Below are positions 7,717-16,993 of a stretch of 56,167 nucleotides of DNA, in pieces. Made by a program: the position numbers and the translations under genes. The stretch comes from Oscillospiraceae bacterium. GTDB taxonomy: Bacteria > Bacillota > Clostridia > Oscillospirales > CAG-272. The notes below the pieces were generated by a model that saw only the letters and a list, made by a program, of their open reading frames with translations, had not been told where the DNA came from and did not search any database. The stretch's first letter is position 1, and the number at the start of each line of letters is the position of its first letter. The stretch lies in contig SVRZ01000015.1 of NCBI GenBank assembly GCA_015064555.1, positions 1 through 56,167 on the forward strand. Direction: 5' to 3'.

Positions 7717-8877
7717 ATGACTGATATCAAGGAGCTTTTGCTTCTCTCCTTCAGAAGAGATGCGCTTAAGAAGATAATTTTCTCACGCCCTGTCGGCTCT
7801 GCGCCCGAAAAGATCAGCGCGCGCCTTTGCGCTCACAGGGGCAGGCGCATACTCGCCGCAGAGCTTTCTCTGCCCGGGAATACCGTTTCTCAGGTGAATC
7901 TCACAGAGGACGGCATAGGTGATTTCTTCGATAAATACGCAGGCGAGTACCGCCAGATAAATCTTCTGACTCATCTCGGAGATGCCGAGATGAAGCTCGG
8001 AAAAAAGAGCGCTGTGGTGCTTGGAGGCGATCGCCTTCTCGCCCGTCTATCGGGAGATACCCCGTCCTTCGAGGCGGCTATAGAATCGCTCGAGAGAAAA
8101 AAGAGCAGAATGCTTTCGGGCTCTGAGGACTTCCTCATAAAGCTCGGTATAAGCGACAAGAGCGGCAGAGTTCACGATAAAAAACAGGCGAAATTCCGCC
8201 AGATCTGCAAATTTCTCGAATACGTTGATGAAATATACTGCGAGCTCCCCGCCAAGGGCGAGATATGCATATACGATCTTTGCTGCGGAAAGAGCTATCT
8301 CAGCTTTGCGGTATACTACTACTTTACCGCTATAAAGAACAGAAGCATCTATATGCTCGGAATTGATCTTAAGCGCGACGTTATTGATTTCTGTAACGGA
8401 ATGGCAGCAGAGCTTGGATTTTCGGGAATGCAATTCATTACCGATGATATAACGAACACACCGAAGGACAGGACACCCGATATGGTCATCTCGCTCCATG
8501 CCTGCGATATAGCTACAGATATAGTCCTGGATACGGCGGCAAAGCTCTCAGCAAAGGTCATACTTTCAACACCCTGCTGTCACAGAGAGCTTTCGACTAA
8601 GATATCGGCACCCGAGCTGGCGTTTGCCACGAAATATCCGAAGCTCAGGAGAACTCTTTCTGATGCCCTGACCGATGCGCTGCGCCTTGAGCGGCTTGCA
8701 GCACTCGGATATGAGGTAAATGCCACGGAGCTGGTAGATCCCGAGGACACGCCGAAGAATACCCTTCTCCGCGCAATAAAGCGCAAGGAGGCTTCGGCAG
8801 AGCTGACAGAAAAATACTCGGCACTTCTTAGTTTTCTTATGGGTGAGAATGCCGACGGATACATAGGAAAATTGTAA
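7717..8877 (+). CDS. SAM-dependent methyltransferase (Methyltransf_32 type)
   Basis: A 386-aa class I methyltransferase. The SAM-binding motif I is IYDLCCGKSYLSFAV (about 186-200). GIDLK follows at the end of strand two, then ISLHACDIATD and a TPCCHREL segment typical of the Methyltransf_32 family, whose substrates are mostly unknown. The N-terminal 170 residues are a helical/mixed domain seen in these proteins. It is placed between plsY and the tRNA t6A genes, which hints at an RNA or housekeeping substrate but does not prove one. AAAGGAT lies at good spacing from the ATG. Confidence 0.85.
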   Translation: MTDIKELLLLSFRRDALKKIIFSRPVGSAPEKISARLCAHRGRRILAAELSLPGNTVSQVNLTEDGIGDFFDKYAGEYRQINLLTHLGDAEMKLGKKSAVVLGGDRLLARLSGDTPSFEAAIESLERKKSRMLSGSEDFLIKLGISDKSGRVHDKKQAKFRQICKFLEYVDEIYCELPAKGEICIYDLCCGKSYLSFAVYYYFTAIKNRSIYMLGIDLKRDVIDFCNGMAAELGFSGMQFITDDITNTPKDRTPDMVISLHACDIATDIVLDTAAKLSAKVILSTPCCHRELSTKISAPELAFATKYPKLRRTLSDALTDALRLERLAALGYEVNATELVDPEDTPKNTLLRAIKRKEASAELTEKYSALLSFLMGENADGYIGKL

Positions 8878-8889
8878 ACAAGAGGAAAT

Positions 8890-9363
8890 ATGGAAACAAT
8901 AGTTAACGTAGAGAGTGCAGAAGAGACCGAAGCGGTCGGACGTGCGCTTGCCGCACTCCTTGAAAAAAACGGCATCGGGCGCGCGTTTATCGCTATGCGC
9001 GGAGAAATGGGTGTAGGAAAAACAGCCTTCACGCGCGGCTTTGCCTCTCATTTCGACATACGCACGGTAAAGAGCCCCACCTACACTATTCTTAATGAGT
9101 ACATAGGCAGATGCAGAATACACCACTTTGATTTTTACAGAATAACGGACGGTGACGACCTTTATTCTATCGGATACGACGATCTTATCGAGCAGGACGG
9201 ATATTCGATAGGCGAATGGTCCGAAAATATAGAGGATTTTTTGCCTGCCGATGCTATCACCGTCGCTATATCGAGAGTCACAAGCGAGGATAGCGGCAGC
9301 TGCCTGCGTAAAATAAGCATAAATTCACCAATTAATCTGAACGGAGAGCTTCTTTTGAAATGA
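8890..9363 (+). CDS. tsaE: tRNA t6A-synthesis ATPase TsaE
   Basis: A 157-aa P-loop protein of the TsaBDE complex, which makes N6-threonylcarbamoyl-adenosine at position 37 of ANN-decoding tRNAs. The Walker A motif GEMGVGKTAF is at about 39-48, the conserved SPTYTILNEY follows, and HHFDFYRI is the family block around the Walker B region. The C-terminal WSENI motif is also present. It overlaps tsaB by four bases (ATGA), so the two are translationally coupled. tsaD is not in this window. Confidence 0.94.
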   Translation: METIVNVESAEETEAVGRALAALLEKNGIGRAFIAMRGEMGVGKTAFTRGFASHFDIRTVKSPTYTILNEYIGRCRIHHFDFYRITDGDDLYSIGYDDLIEQDGYSIGEWSENIEDFLPADAITVAISRVTSEDSGSCLRKISINSPINLNGELLLK

Positions 9364-10076
9364 TAACTCTTGCATTTGACAGCACCGCTCGGGCGGCATC
9401 GGTTGCCGTTACCGATTCGGACAGGCTGCTTGGACTTTATAACATAGATAACGGACTTACCCAGAGCGAGCTTCTTCTGCCTATGGCAGAGGATCTTCTC
9501 AGATCGCTGAAGCTCTCCTTCTCGGACGTTGAGCTGCTTGCCGCATCTGTCGGCCCCGGATCATTCACCGGCGTTCGCATTGGTACGGCACTCGTCAAGG
9601 GCATCGCCTTTGGCAAGGGAATCCCCTGTGCATCGGTCTCAACGCTTCGGGCACTTGCCGAAAATTTGCGCGGCATCGAGGGTATAATCGTACCCGTGAT
9701 GGATGCCAGACGCTCGCAGGTCTATACTGCGATCTTCAGATATAAGGATGGCGATCTCTCAAGACTCACCGAGGATCTTGCTATATCCATAGACGAGCTT
9801 TCGCGTATGCTGGCTGAATTTTCGGGCTGGCCCGTTTACCTTGTGGGTGACGGCTACCGCGTTGCCGCGGCGGGCATTTCAAAAAACGGAATAGACTTGC
9901 GCGAAACGCCCGAGCTTCTCAGATGCGAAAACGCATACTCGGTGGCAAGAGTCGCCGTGCAGATGCATAACGAGGGCAAGACCGTCAGCGACAGCGAGCA
10001 TCTGCCAACCTACCTGAGAGTGCCTCAGGCAGAGCGCGAAAGACTCGAAAGACTAAATAACGTGCAAAAAAATTAA
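9360..10076 (+). CDS. tsaB: tRNA t6A-synthesis protein TsaB
   Basis: A 238-aa protein of the ASKHA fold that dimerises with TsaD in t6A synthesis and is not itself catalytic. The start ILAFDST-like segment (ITLAFDSTARAASVAV), the SELLLPM block, and the hallmark GPGSFTGVRIG at about 65-75 are all visible, as is PVMDARRSQVY. It starts within the end of tsaE. A rimI gene, often next in line, is absent; rpiB follows 16 bp later. Confidence 0.93.
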   Translation: MITLAFDSTARAASVAVTDSDRLLGLYNIDNGLTQSELLLPMAEDLLRSLKLSFSDVELLAASVGPGSFTGVRIGTALVKGIAFGKGIPCASVSTLRALAENLRGIEGIIVPVMDARRSQVYTAIFRYKDGDLSRLTEDLAISIDELSRMLAEFSGWPVYLVGDGYRVAAAGISKNGIDLRETPELLRCENAYSVARVAVQMHNEGKTVSDSEHLPTYLRVPQAERERLERLNNVQKN

Positions 10077-10092
10077 CAGGAGATACATAACA

Positions 10093-10539
10093 ATGAGAAA
10101 AATCTTTATTGGTGCAGACAGTGCGGGATATGCTCTTAAGGAGGAGCTACGCGAATATCTTACGGCAAAGGGCTACGACGTTACCGATTGCGGTACGGAT
10201 TCGCCCGCTTCCTGCCATTACCCTATTTTTGCAAATGCCGTTTGCGAGGGCGTTAAGGCAGATCTCGAGGGAAGCTTCGGTATTCTCATTTGCGGAACCG
10301 GAGTCGGAATGAGCATGTGTGCAAATAAGCACAACGGAATTCGTGCCGCTCTCTGCTCCGACACATATTCGGCGAAAATGACAAGACGCCACAACGATGC
10401 AAACGTGCTCTGCATGGGCGCAAGAGTTATAGGCTCCTGCCTCGCCACCGACATTCTCGATCAGTTCCTTGAGAATGAGTTTGAGGGTGAGCGCCACGCA
10501 GTACGTGTCGGTATGATGATGGAAATAGAAAAGCTTTGA
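10093..10539 (+). CDS. rpiB: Ribose-5-phosphate isomerase B
   Basis: A 148-aa isomerase of the pentose phosphate pathway (ribose-5-phosphate to ribulose-5-phosphate). The family core ICGTGVGMSMCANK is present with the catalytic-base cysteine at about C67, as is GIRAALCSD and the RRHNDANVLCMGARVIG block. Oddly, the N-terminal substrate loop reads GADSAGY where nearly all relatives have a histidine after the aspartate (D-H-A/G-G), so Ser10 replaces a phosphate/ring-opening residue. It is the last gene of the plsY operon. The change may alter substrate preference; a second RpiB/LacAB-like gene lies at 36.8 kb. Confidence 0.9.
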   Translation: MRKIFIGADSAGYALKEELREYLTAKGYDVTDCGTDSPASCHYPIFANAVCEGVKADLEGSFGILICGTGVGMSMCANKHNGIRAALCSDTYSAKMTRRHNDANVLCMGARVIGSCLATDILDQFLENEFEGERHAVRVGMMMEIEKL

Positions 10540-10567
10540 TAATGCCCTGTTTTGATTTAAAATAGGC

Positions 10568-10606
10568 ATAGAAGGATGCCTTTTTTAGGGTATCCTTCTA
10601 TTTTAT
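10568..10606 (+). terminator. Terminator after rpiB
   Basis: A 13-bp stem ATAGAAGGATGCC/GGTATCCTTCTAT with an 8-nt T-rich loop, followed by TTTTAT, ends the plsY operon. Confidence 0.85.
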
Positions 10607-10621
10607 AAGAAGGAGTTATAA

Positions 10622-13600
10622 ATGACGGTGAATAACAGAAAAAAGTCTATCATTTTCATTTTGCTCATCCTGATATGTATATCGTTTACTCTTACGGCGT
10701 GCAAGGATAAGCACGATGAATCTGATGAAAGCAATACCAATAGTGGTAATTCGGGCAATACAACAGAGGTCGATCCCGAAAAAGAATCCAGTCATATTGA
10801 AATAACTGAGTTTTCTGTGGGATATCTCACGGAGGGCAATTATGACAGTGGAGATTATGATGAAAAGAATATAAAAAGCTCCATAGCCTTTGCTGACGAC
10901 TCAAATGGGTACATGGTCGTAGATTTTTCCTACACATTGCTGAAAGATATCGGCAACGGTAAGAACATGTTACTGGAGACCGTATTCCCGGGAAGAGGTG
11001 TGCTGGATATTACTATTGAGGATGCTCCCACCTCCGGTACGGAGGAAATAGAATCTGCCGATGGCACAACACTCAGCGCAAAATTCTCTATGCCCACAAC
11101 AACCAATGAATCAAAATCGGTGCGAGTTATACTCAGACTTATGCCTGTCAGCGGAGGCGATGTTACCTTCAGCCTTAAGTTAAACGCAGGTGATGATATC
11201 AAGCTTTACGGAAACAACGAAATAACGCAGACGATAAATACCGGCGGTCCTTCCATAGTATATGAAATAAACCCGGACGGAAAATCATACACCATAGCCG
11301 ATGTAACCAATCGAATGAGAGAGGTTGTAATTCCCGACAAGCTCAAGGACGGTCTACCCGTAACAGGCATAAAGGACAGTGCCTTCAAGGATTGCACTAA
11401 TCTCAACCGCGTAGTTATAGGAAGCAACATAACCGATATCGGCACGTCCATATTCGAGGGATGCACCAATCTCAAAACCGTAATATTCGCAAGCGGTGTC
11501 AGCGCGATAACCGACAGTATGTTCAAGAACTGCCGCAATATCGAGCACATCAATATTCCGGGCTATATTACGTCAATCGGCGAATCGGCATTCGAGGGAT
11601 GCTCGGCACTGAAGGAAATATCTATACCCGACAGCATTTTGTCGATTGAAAATTCCGCATTCAAGGGTTGCTCCGAAATCACCGAACTCTCTATCGGAAA
11701 TGGACTGAGCTCTATAGGAAATAACGCCTTTTCGGGATGTAAGAAGCTTACCGCGGTTACCGTTCCGGAAAATGTTATATCTATCGGGAAAGCGGCATTC
11801 GAAGGATGCTCCGCGCTCACCGATATGATCCTCCCGTTTGTGGGATCATCGGCTCATTCTATCGAAAATGCTTATATAGGTTACATATTCGGAGCTGAAA
11901 GCAGCTCGGATAATAACAGGCATCTCCCTACCGGCTTAAAAACAATAACGGTGACAGGCGGAGAGGCTATTTCCGCAAATGCATTCGAAGGATGCACTTC
12001 TCCGGTAACCATTAATATAAGTACCGAAATCAAAGCAATTGGCGACTTTGCATTTTCCGGCTGTACAAGCCTCTTATACATTAATATTCCCGGCGCCGTT
12101 ACCATCATAGAAGATGGTGCATTTATGAACTGCACGTCCTTGGCCGATATCATAATACACGACGGAATCACAGGAATCGGCAATCAGGCCTTCACGGGCT
12201 GCTCGGCATTAAGATCGATAACGCTTCCAAGCTCCGTTACCATCATAGGAGAGAGTGCATTTATGAATTGCACGTCCTTGACCGATATCGTAATACGTGA
12301 CGGAATCTCAGAAATCGGCAATCAAGCCTTCAGGGGCTGTTCGGCAATAACCTCTGTAACGCTTCCGAGCACCCTTACTCATATCGGCGAATCGGCATTC
12401 GAAGGTTGCTCATCTGTATCCGAAATAACGCTGCCTTTTGTCGGCTCTTCTGATGATATGACAAAAAATTCTCATTTCGGATATATCTTTGGCGCCGCTG
12501 ATTATTCGCTCAACGGTGGATTTGTTCCTACAAGCCTGAAGAGCATAATCATTGTCAGGGCAAATGCTATAGCCGATCACGCATTTGAAGGATGCTCATC
12601 CTTAATAGATATACGCATCAATAGCGGCATTGCATACATTGGAGATTTTGCATTCAGCGGATGCTCATCACTTAAAAGCATATCACTCTCCGATAACGTA
12701 ACCCAAATCGGCGAATATGCCTTCAAGGATTGCACCTCTCTTTCATCCGCAATGCTGGGTAGCGGGATATCAATACTCAACAATGCTCTATTTTGCGGAT
12801 GCACAGCACTCAAAGAAGTTGTGATACCCGAAACAATTGTATCAATAGGAAATTCATCGTTTGAAAATTGTTCTTCCCTTACCTCCTTGAATATTCCGGA
12901 TACTGTTACAAAAATCGGAGATTCGGCATTCAAAAACTGCGCATTACTCGAGAACCCAATATTCCCCGCCGCGATCCAAAGCATTGGAAGCTCAGCGTTT
13001 GAGGGGTGTGCGGCAATAACTGAAATTCACATTCCGAAAAGCGTTACTTCTATCGGATTTTCCGCATTCGGAGGGTGTACCTCGCTTGTCGATTTATCAA
13101 TCCCATTCGTGGGCGATTGTATTGACTCTTCGTCCAACACGCATTTCGGATATATATTCGGAGCACCGACGAAAAATGCCAATAATGATCACGTACCCGC
13201 ATCATTAAAAACCGTAACGGTTACCGGAGGAATTTCCATAGCCGTATCCGCCTTCAATGGATGCTCCGCTATCACCGACATAACAGTCCTTGGCAATGTA
13301 ACATCCATTGGCTTCAACGCATTTGGCAATTGCTCATCATTGGAAAATATTTCGCTTCCGTTCATCGGAATGCGCGCAAATGGAAACAATAATACTCATT
13401 TTGGCTATATATTCGGAGCTGACACATATGCAAATAACAAGGCAAGTGTTCCCAAAAGTTTAAAAACAGTAACGATTACAGGTAATTATAATATTGGTAG
13501 TTATGCCTTCAGATACTGCGAAATAGTTACAGTCATCATAGAAAACGGAGTAACCGCTATATCTTCTTTAGCATTTGCGGAATGCCCGTATCTCAGTAAC

Positions 13601-15169
13601 GTTACCATCGGAAACGGTGTTACCTCGATTGGCGCGTCTGCATTTTATGGCTGCACTTCGCTTACCGATATCACTATCCCTGACAGCGTAACCGCGATTG
13701 AACACGATGCATTCCGTGATTGCAGCAACCTGAAAAATATAAGTCTCGGAAAAGGCGTTCAATCTATCGGAAGTTATGCATTCGACGGATGCACTGCAAT
13801 CACCGAGATCATTCTTCCCGACAGTCTTCAGAAAATCGAAGGCCATTGCTTTGCGGATTGCACTGCACTAGAGACGATAACTCTCGGAACCGGACTTGCA
13901 AGTGTTGGTTCATATGCATTTGGAAATTGCAAAAACCTAAAGAAGGTCAATGTACCCGATATAAGCGCGTGGTGCAGTATCAGCTTCTACGATTCTACCT
14001 CGAACCCCTTATATTATGCGGATGCCCTTTATCTCAACGGTGCCCCTATAACCGAACTGATTATTCCAGATAACGTTACGGCTATTTCGAACTATGCATT
14101 CAGCGGATATACAAGCTTAAAGAAGGTCATTGCTGCAGGCAATCTGACTTCTATCGGAAGCTATGCCTTTTACGGTTGCTCAAATTTAATCTCCGTAACC
14201 CTCGGTTCCGGTATTTCGTTAATAGGCGAACGGGCATTTAGTGAATGTACCGAATTGCAGCAGATAAGCCTTCCCGATAATATCACGTCGATTGCCGTGG
14301 GAACATTCAGCAATTGCTCCAAGCTTGAATCAGTAAACCTTCCCAAAGGTATCGAAAGCATCGCCGATTACGCCTTTAACGCATGTGCAAGTCTCACTTC
14401 TGTAAACCTTCCCAATACCGTCAGCGAAATCGGAAGATATGCATTTGCAGACTGCGTAAGTCTTACCGATATAACTCTTCCGGCATCCCTGAAGAGCCTG
14501 CTCGAATATGCTTTCCGGAATTGCGTGTCGCTTAAGAGCATCAAAATAGATAACACATATATTTCCAATTATGCATTTAACGGATGCTCGGGCATCGAAT
14601 CCGTAACTATCGGAAGTGGAGTAACCGGCATTGGTGCACATGCATTCGATGGCTGCACATCAATCACAAGCCTTAGCCTTGGCAACTCTCTCTCAACTAT
14701 ATCGGAAGCAGCCTTCAAGGGATGCTCTTTAATTACAAGCATTATTGTTCCTCAGAGCGTTACGTATATAGGCAAATCTGCATTTGAGAAATGCTCGGGT
14801 ATCACAAGCCTGACAATTCCGTTTTTAGGCTCAAGCTCCGATTCATACAAAAACGCATTTCTTGGATACATTTTCGGTGCATCAAACTACACCGACAATG
14901 CATCCTACGTTCCGAAAAGTTTAAGCTCCGTTACCATAACCTCCGATGACGATCTCGGAAGCGGTGCTTTTTACGGATGCTCAGGTATCACAAAGCTTAT
15001 TATCTCAAAAACGGTCACAATGTTTGGAAGCGATTCGTTTGAGGGCTGTACCGGACTTAATACCGTGTATTATACCGGAAGCTACTCAGAGTGGAATAAA
15101 ATCGCTAACAGAACTCAGCTTCCCTCTTTGGTATCCGTCAGCTTTAACTACACCATACCAAAAACTTAA
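10622..15169 (+). CDS. Very large BspA-type leucine-rich-repeat lipoprotein
   Basis: A 1515-aa surface protein. Residues 1-26 are a signal peptide ending in a lipobox LTAC (Cys27), followed by an acidic Ser/Asn-rich linker. Residues about 60-195 form a non-repeat domain. From about 210 to the end there are several dozen LRR_5 (BspA/Treponema-like) repeats of about 23 residues with the pattern I-x-x-x-AF-x-GC-x-x-L-x-x-I-x-I-P. Longer inserts of the type LPFVG...GYIFGA recur about six times, which suggests duplication of a larger unit. No cell-wall sorting motif is present, so the lipid anchor holds it. Relatives bind host or bacterial surfaces; that role here is inference. It starts 15 bp after a terminator, so its own promoter must overlap that region. 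Confidence 0.9.
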   Translation: MTVNNRKKSIIFILLILICISFTLTACKDKHDESDESNTNSGNSGNTTEVDPEKESSHIEITEFSVGYLTEGNYDSGDYDEKNIKSSIAFADDSNGYMVVDFSYTLLKDIGNGKNMLLETVFPGRGVLDITIEDAPTSGTEEIESADGTTLSAKFSMPTTTNESKSVRVILRLMPVSGGDVTFSLKLNAGDDIKLYGNNEITQTINTGGPSIVYEINPDGKSYTIADVTNRMREVVIPDKLKDGLPVTGIKDSAFKDCTNLNRVVIGSNITDIGTSIFEGCTNLKTVIFASGVSAITDSMFKNCRNIEHINIPGYITSIGESAFEGCSALKEISIPDSILSIENSAFKGCSEITELSIGNGLSSIGNNAFSGCKKLTAVTVPENVISIGKAAFEGCSALTDMILPFVGSSAHSIENAYIGYIFGAESSSDNNRHLPTGLKTITVTGGEAISANAFEGCTSPVTINISTEIKAIGDFAFSGCTSLLYINIPGAVTIIEDGAFMNCTSLADIIIHDGITGIGNQAFTGCSALRSITLPSSVTIIGESAFMNCTSLTDIVIRDGISEIGNQAFRGCSAITSVTLPSTLTHIGESAFEGCSSVSEITLPFVGSSDDMTKNSHFGYIFGAADYSLNGGFVPTSLKSIIIVRANAIADHAFEGCSSLIDIRINSGIAYIGDFAFSGCSSLKSISLSDNVTQIGEYAFKDCTSLSSAMLGSGISILNNALFCGCTALKEVVIPETIVSIGNSSFENCSSLTSLNIPDTVTKIGDSAFKNCALLENPIFPAAIQSIGSSAFEGCAAITEIHIPKSVTSIGFSAFGGCTSLVDLSIPFVGDCIDSSSNTHFGYIFGAPTKNANNDHVPASLKTVTVTGGISIAVSAFNGCSAITDITVLGNVTSIGFNAFGNCSSLENISLPFIGMRANGNNNTHFGYIFGADTYANNKASVPKSLKTVTITGNYNIGSYAFRYCEIVTVIIENGVTAISSLAFAECPYLSNVTIGNGVTSIGASAFYGCTSLTDITIPDSVTAIEHDAFRDCSNLKNISLGKGVQSIGSYAFDGCTAITEIILPDSLQKIEGHCFADCTALETITLGTGLASVGSYAFGNCKNLKKVNVPDISAWCSISFYDSTSNPLYYADALYLNGAPITELIIPDNVTAISNYAFSGYTSLKKVIAAGNLTSIGSYAFYGCSNLISVTLGSGISLIGERAFSECTELQQISLPDNITSIAVGTFSNCSKLESVNLPKGIESIADYAFNACASLTSVNLPNTVSEIGRYAFADCVSLTDITLPASLKSLLEYAFRNCVSLKSIKIDNTYISNYAFNGCSGIESVTIGSGVTGIGAHAFDGCTSITSLSLGNSLSTISEAAFKGCSLITSIIVPQSVTYIGKSAFEKCSGITSLTIPFLGSSSDSYKNAFLGYIFGASNYTDNASYVPKSLSSVTITSDDDLGSGAFYGCSGITKLIISKTVTMFGSDSFEGCTGLNTVYYTGSYSEWNKIANRTQLPSLVSVSFNYTIPKT

Positions 15170-15248
15170 ATTCAACCGCACGATGGTACCGCAGAGAGGC
15201 TTTGACGTTTTAAAATGTAAAGCAAAAGCTTTAAAAGCGATACAAAAC

Positions 15249-15295
15249 AAAAAGCAAGAATACGAGGACGAAAATCCTCTTATTCTTGCTTTTTA
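15249..15295. terminator. Terminator between the LRR gene and queT
   Basis: AAAAAGCAAGAATA...TATTCTTGCTTTTT with an inner GAGGA/TCCTC pair. The arms are A-rich and T-rich, so it can act on both strands. The 120 bp before it hold nothing else. Confidence 0.85.
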
Positions 15296-15311
15296 CTTTA
15301 TTCAATTCGGT

Positions 15312-15818
15312 TTATTGCGACAGCCGCGAAAGAATATCTTTAAACCTATAGTAGAACAGCGAGCCGAGCAGAGATGCGGTGACTATTTCTCCGACGGCGA
15401 CCGTCACTGCGAGGAACAGGTAGGATTCCGGGCTTCCGTATGCATACATTATAACAAATGGAACTATAAAAGCATTCGCAAGGACGGTGGGAAGTGTTGT
15501 CATCCACATAAGCTTATCAGGCAGGCGGCGGAGCGCATACGCGCCGAGTGCACCGATCAGGGTGGCGATGCTGCCGAAGATTATGTCAAACACGACCGCA
15601 CCCGACAGGTAATTTGCAATGATGCATCCTATAAACAGCCCGGGGATAGCCTCGGGCATAAATATCGGGAGGATACACATTGCCTCGGAAAGTCTGAACT
15701 GAAAGAAAAACAGCTGCAGAGGTGCCGATACGTACGCCAATGATGCGTAGATGACTGCGATTGCCGCGCTGCGCGTAATATAACGCACAGAATGGCTTGT
15801 CTTTTTGCCTTTTTTCAT
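15312..15818 (-). CDS. queT: Queuosine precursor transporter QueT
   Basis: A 168-aa membrane protein of the QueT family, the substrate-binding (S) component of an ECF-type importer for a queuosine precursor such as preQ1. About five hydrophobic helices are visible. The conserved block QFRLSEAMCILPIFMPEAIPGL lies at about 41-62, and GCIIANY and IATLIGA segments follow. The ATG is preceded by AAAGGAG. The gene has its own consensus promoter and a short leader with a 5' hairpin, as expected for preQ1 control. The ECF ATPase and T components are not in the window. Confidence 0.92.
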   Translation of the reverse strand: MKKGKKTSHSVRYITRSAAIAVIYASLAYVSAPLQLFFFQFRLSEAMCILPIFMPEAIPGLFIGCIIANYLSGAVVFDIIFGSIATLIGALGAYALRRLPDKLMWMTTLPTVLANAFIVPFVIMYAYGSPESYLFLAVTVAVGEIVTASLLGSLFYYRFKDILSRLSQ

Positions 15819-15893
15819 ATTTTGTTTTCTCCTTTAGTTTTGTTTTTTTCCAAGATTTCTCTTTTCGGTGAGGAAGGTCTCGAACTCACCGAG
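15819..15893 (-). ncRNA. Candidate preQ1 riboswitch in the queT leader
   Basis: Transcription should start near 15891. The RNA then begins directly with a 7-bp hairpin CGGTGAG/CTCACCG and a 12-nt loop TTCGAGACCTTC, followed by an A-rich linker and the ribosome site AAAGGAGAA 10 nt before the ATG. The loop CCTT can pair with AAGG of the ribosome site, the pseudoknot layout used by preQ1-II and related classes ahead of queT genes. The seen facts are the hairpin, the loop-to-SD complementarity and the gene; the class assignment is uncertain (II-like or III-like). Confidence 0.45.
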
Positions 15894-15897
15894 GCGT

Positions 15898-15926
15898 ATT
15901 ATATCATATAGTGAGGGCTTTGTCAA
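15898..15926 (-). promoter_or_regulatory. Consensus sigma-A promoter of queT
   Basis: On the minus strand TTGACA, exactly 17 bp, TATAAT. It fixes the 5' end of the short queT leader. Confidence 0.88.
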
Positions 15927-16147
15927 GGTCTTTATTGACGGAGAAGGAAATGAAATTTCACTTCTCCTCTTTAATTGTTTTTCTCGCTTTACTTGAAGCC
16001 GATAACTATTCTTAATGACTCGAAAATATGGCTGTAATCTTTATGGAAAATACCGAAAAATGTTGAAATATCTGAGATTGTACTTTGATATGTACCATTT
16101 TTCACCTAGGTTTCCTATACTTTTCTGTAGCAAGCTTTAGCGAAAAA

Positions 16148-16156
16148 TGATATAAT
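16148..16156 (+). promoter_or_regulatory. Extended -10 promoter of mecA
   Basis: TGA-TATAAT about 45 bp upstream of the start; no good -35 is seen, as is common with an extended -10. The remaining upstream region (15927-16147) shows nothing recognisable. Confidence 0.55.
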
Positions 16157-16202
16157 GCGTATGTAAAGATCACTCCAGATGCAAAAAGGAGGACAGCACC
16201 CG

Positions 16203-16793
16203 ATGGAGGTACTTAGAATAAATGACAGCAAAATAAAGATAATGCTTAACCGGACGGACGTTCACGCCTTCGGGCTGGATATCGATGCCGATGATTATAA
16301 CGATGCGAGGATGAAAAAGCAGGTTTGGGAAATTCTCGACAAGGTGAAGGCGGAATACGGATTCGACCACACGGCGGGAAAGCTGCTTATACAGTTCTAT
16401 CCCTCGCGCGACGGTGGCGCGGAGCTTTTCGTTACCATTCTCGGTTCTCTGCCGAAGGGGCGTGAGATATCCATGTCGCGCTCGGAAAACGTTACGATGC
16501 TTGACAGCCGAAGGCGAATCTATTTTTTCCGCAGCTTCCGCGACCTTCTGCAGGCGGCAAGAGCCGTTTCTCACACAAAAAGCATTGCACACAGCGAGCT
16601 TTTCTTCAGCCCTGATGAGGGATACTTCCTTGAGATAGAGGAGCGCGGATCGTCGCGGATGGGACAGATATGCGAATTTGCAATACTCTCCGAGTTCGCC
16701 GAAAGCGTGCCGCCGGAGCGATATCCATACATAGCAGAACGCTCGGATAAGCTCACAGACGGAAATGCGGTCGAGCTTCTCTCCTGTATCTGA
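16203..16793 (+). CDS. mecA: MecA-like ClpC adaptor protein
   Basis: A 196-aa protein of the MecA family, cytoplasmic adaptors that hand substrates to the ClpCP protease. The N-terminus MEVLRINDSKIKIMLN matches the family start, and the following V-x-x-KVKAEYGF and LLIQFYPSRDGGAELFVTI strand pattern is typical of the N-terminal substrate-binding domain. The C-terminal half (about 95-196), with the SFRDLLQAA segment, fits the ClpC-binding domain. I chose the ATG that follows AAGGAGGA by nine bases; the upstream ATG lies before that site. It is monocistronic with its own promoter. Confidence 0.82.
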   Translation: MEVLRINDSKIKIMLNRTDVHAFGLDIDADDYNDARMKKQVWEILDKVKAEYGFDHTAGKLLIQFYPSRDGGAELFVTILGSLPKGREISMSRSENVTMLDSRRRIYFFRSFRDLLQAARAVSHTKSIAHSELFFSPDEGYFLEIEERGSSRMGQICEFAILSEFAESVPPERYPYIAERSDKLTDGNAVELLSCI

Positions 16794-16887
16794 ATGCAAA
16801 AAATCCGCTCTCACAGCAATTTAACACTTTTTATGCAAAATTTATGCAAAACCAACACAAGTTTTTTGTTTTTTTCGTCTATAAAAC

Positions 16888-16916
16888 TTGACATCGCGTA
16901 TTATTAATGTTATAAT
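16888..16916 (+). promoter_or_regulatory. Consensus sigma-A promoter of the 1041-aa protein gene
   Basis: TTGACA, 17 bp, TATAAT. A small GC hairpin (CGCGC...GCGCG near 16937-16957) lies in the 5' untranslated part, which ends in GGGGAGA before the ATG. Confidence 0.88.
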
Positions 16917-16993
16917 AGTGTGTAAATATATAAAATCGCGCGTTATAACCTTGCGCGAGGACAATTTTCTTTCAATATGGGGAGAAATAAAAA

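Noticed and set aside
11300-15100. Regularly spaced repeats that could suggest a CRISPR array
   Set aside because: They are in-frame codons of leucine-rich repeats with variable sequence, not identical repeats with unique spacers. No CRISPR array or cas gene is seen in the window.
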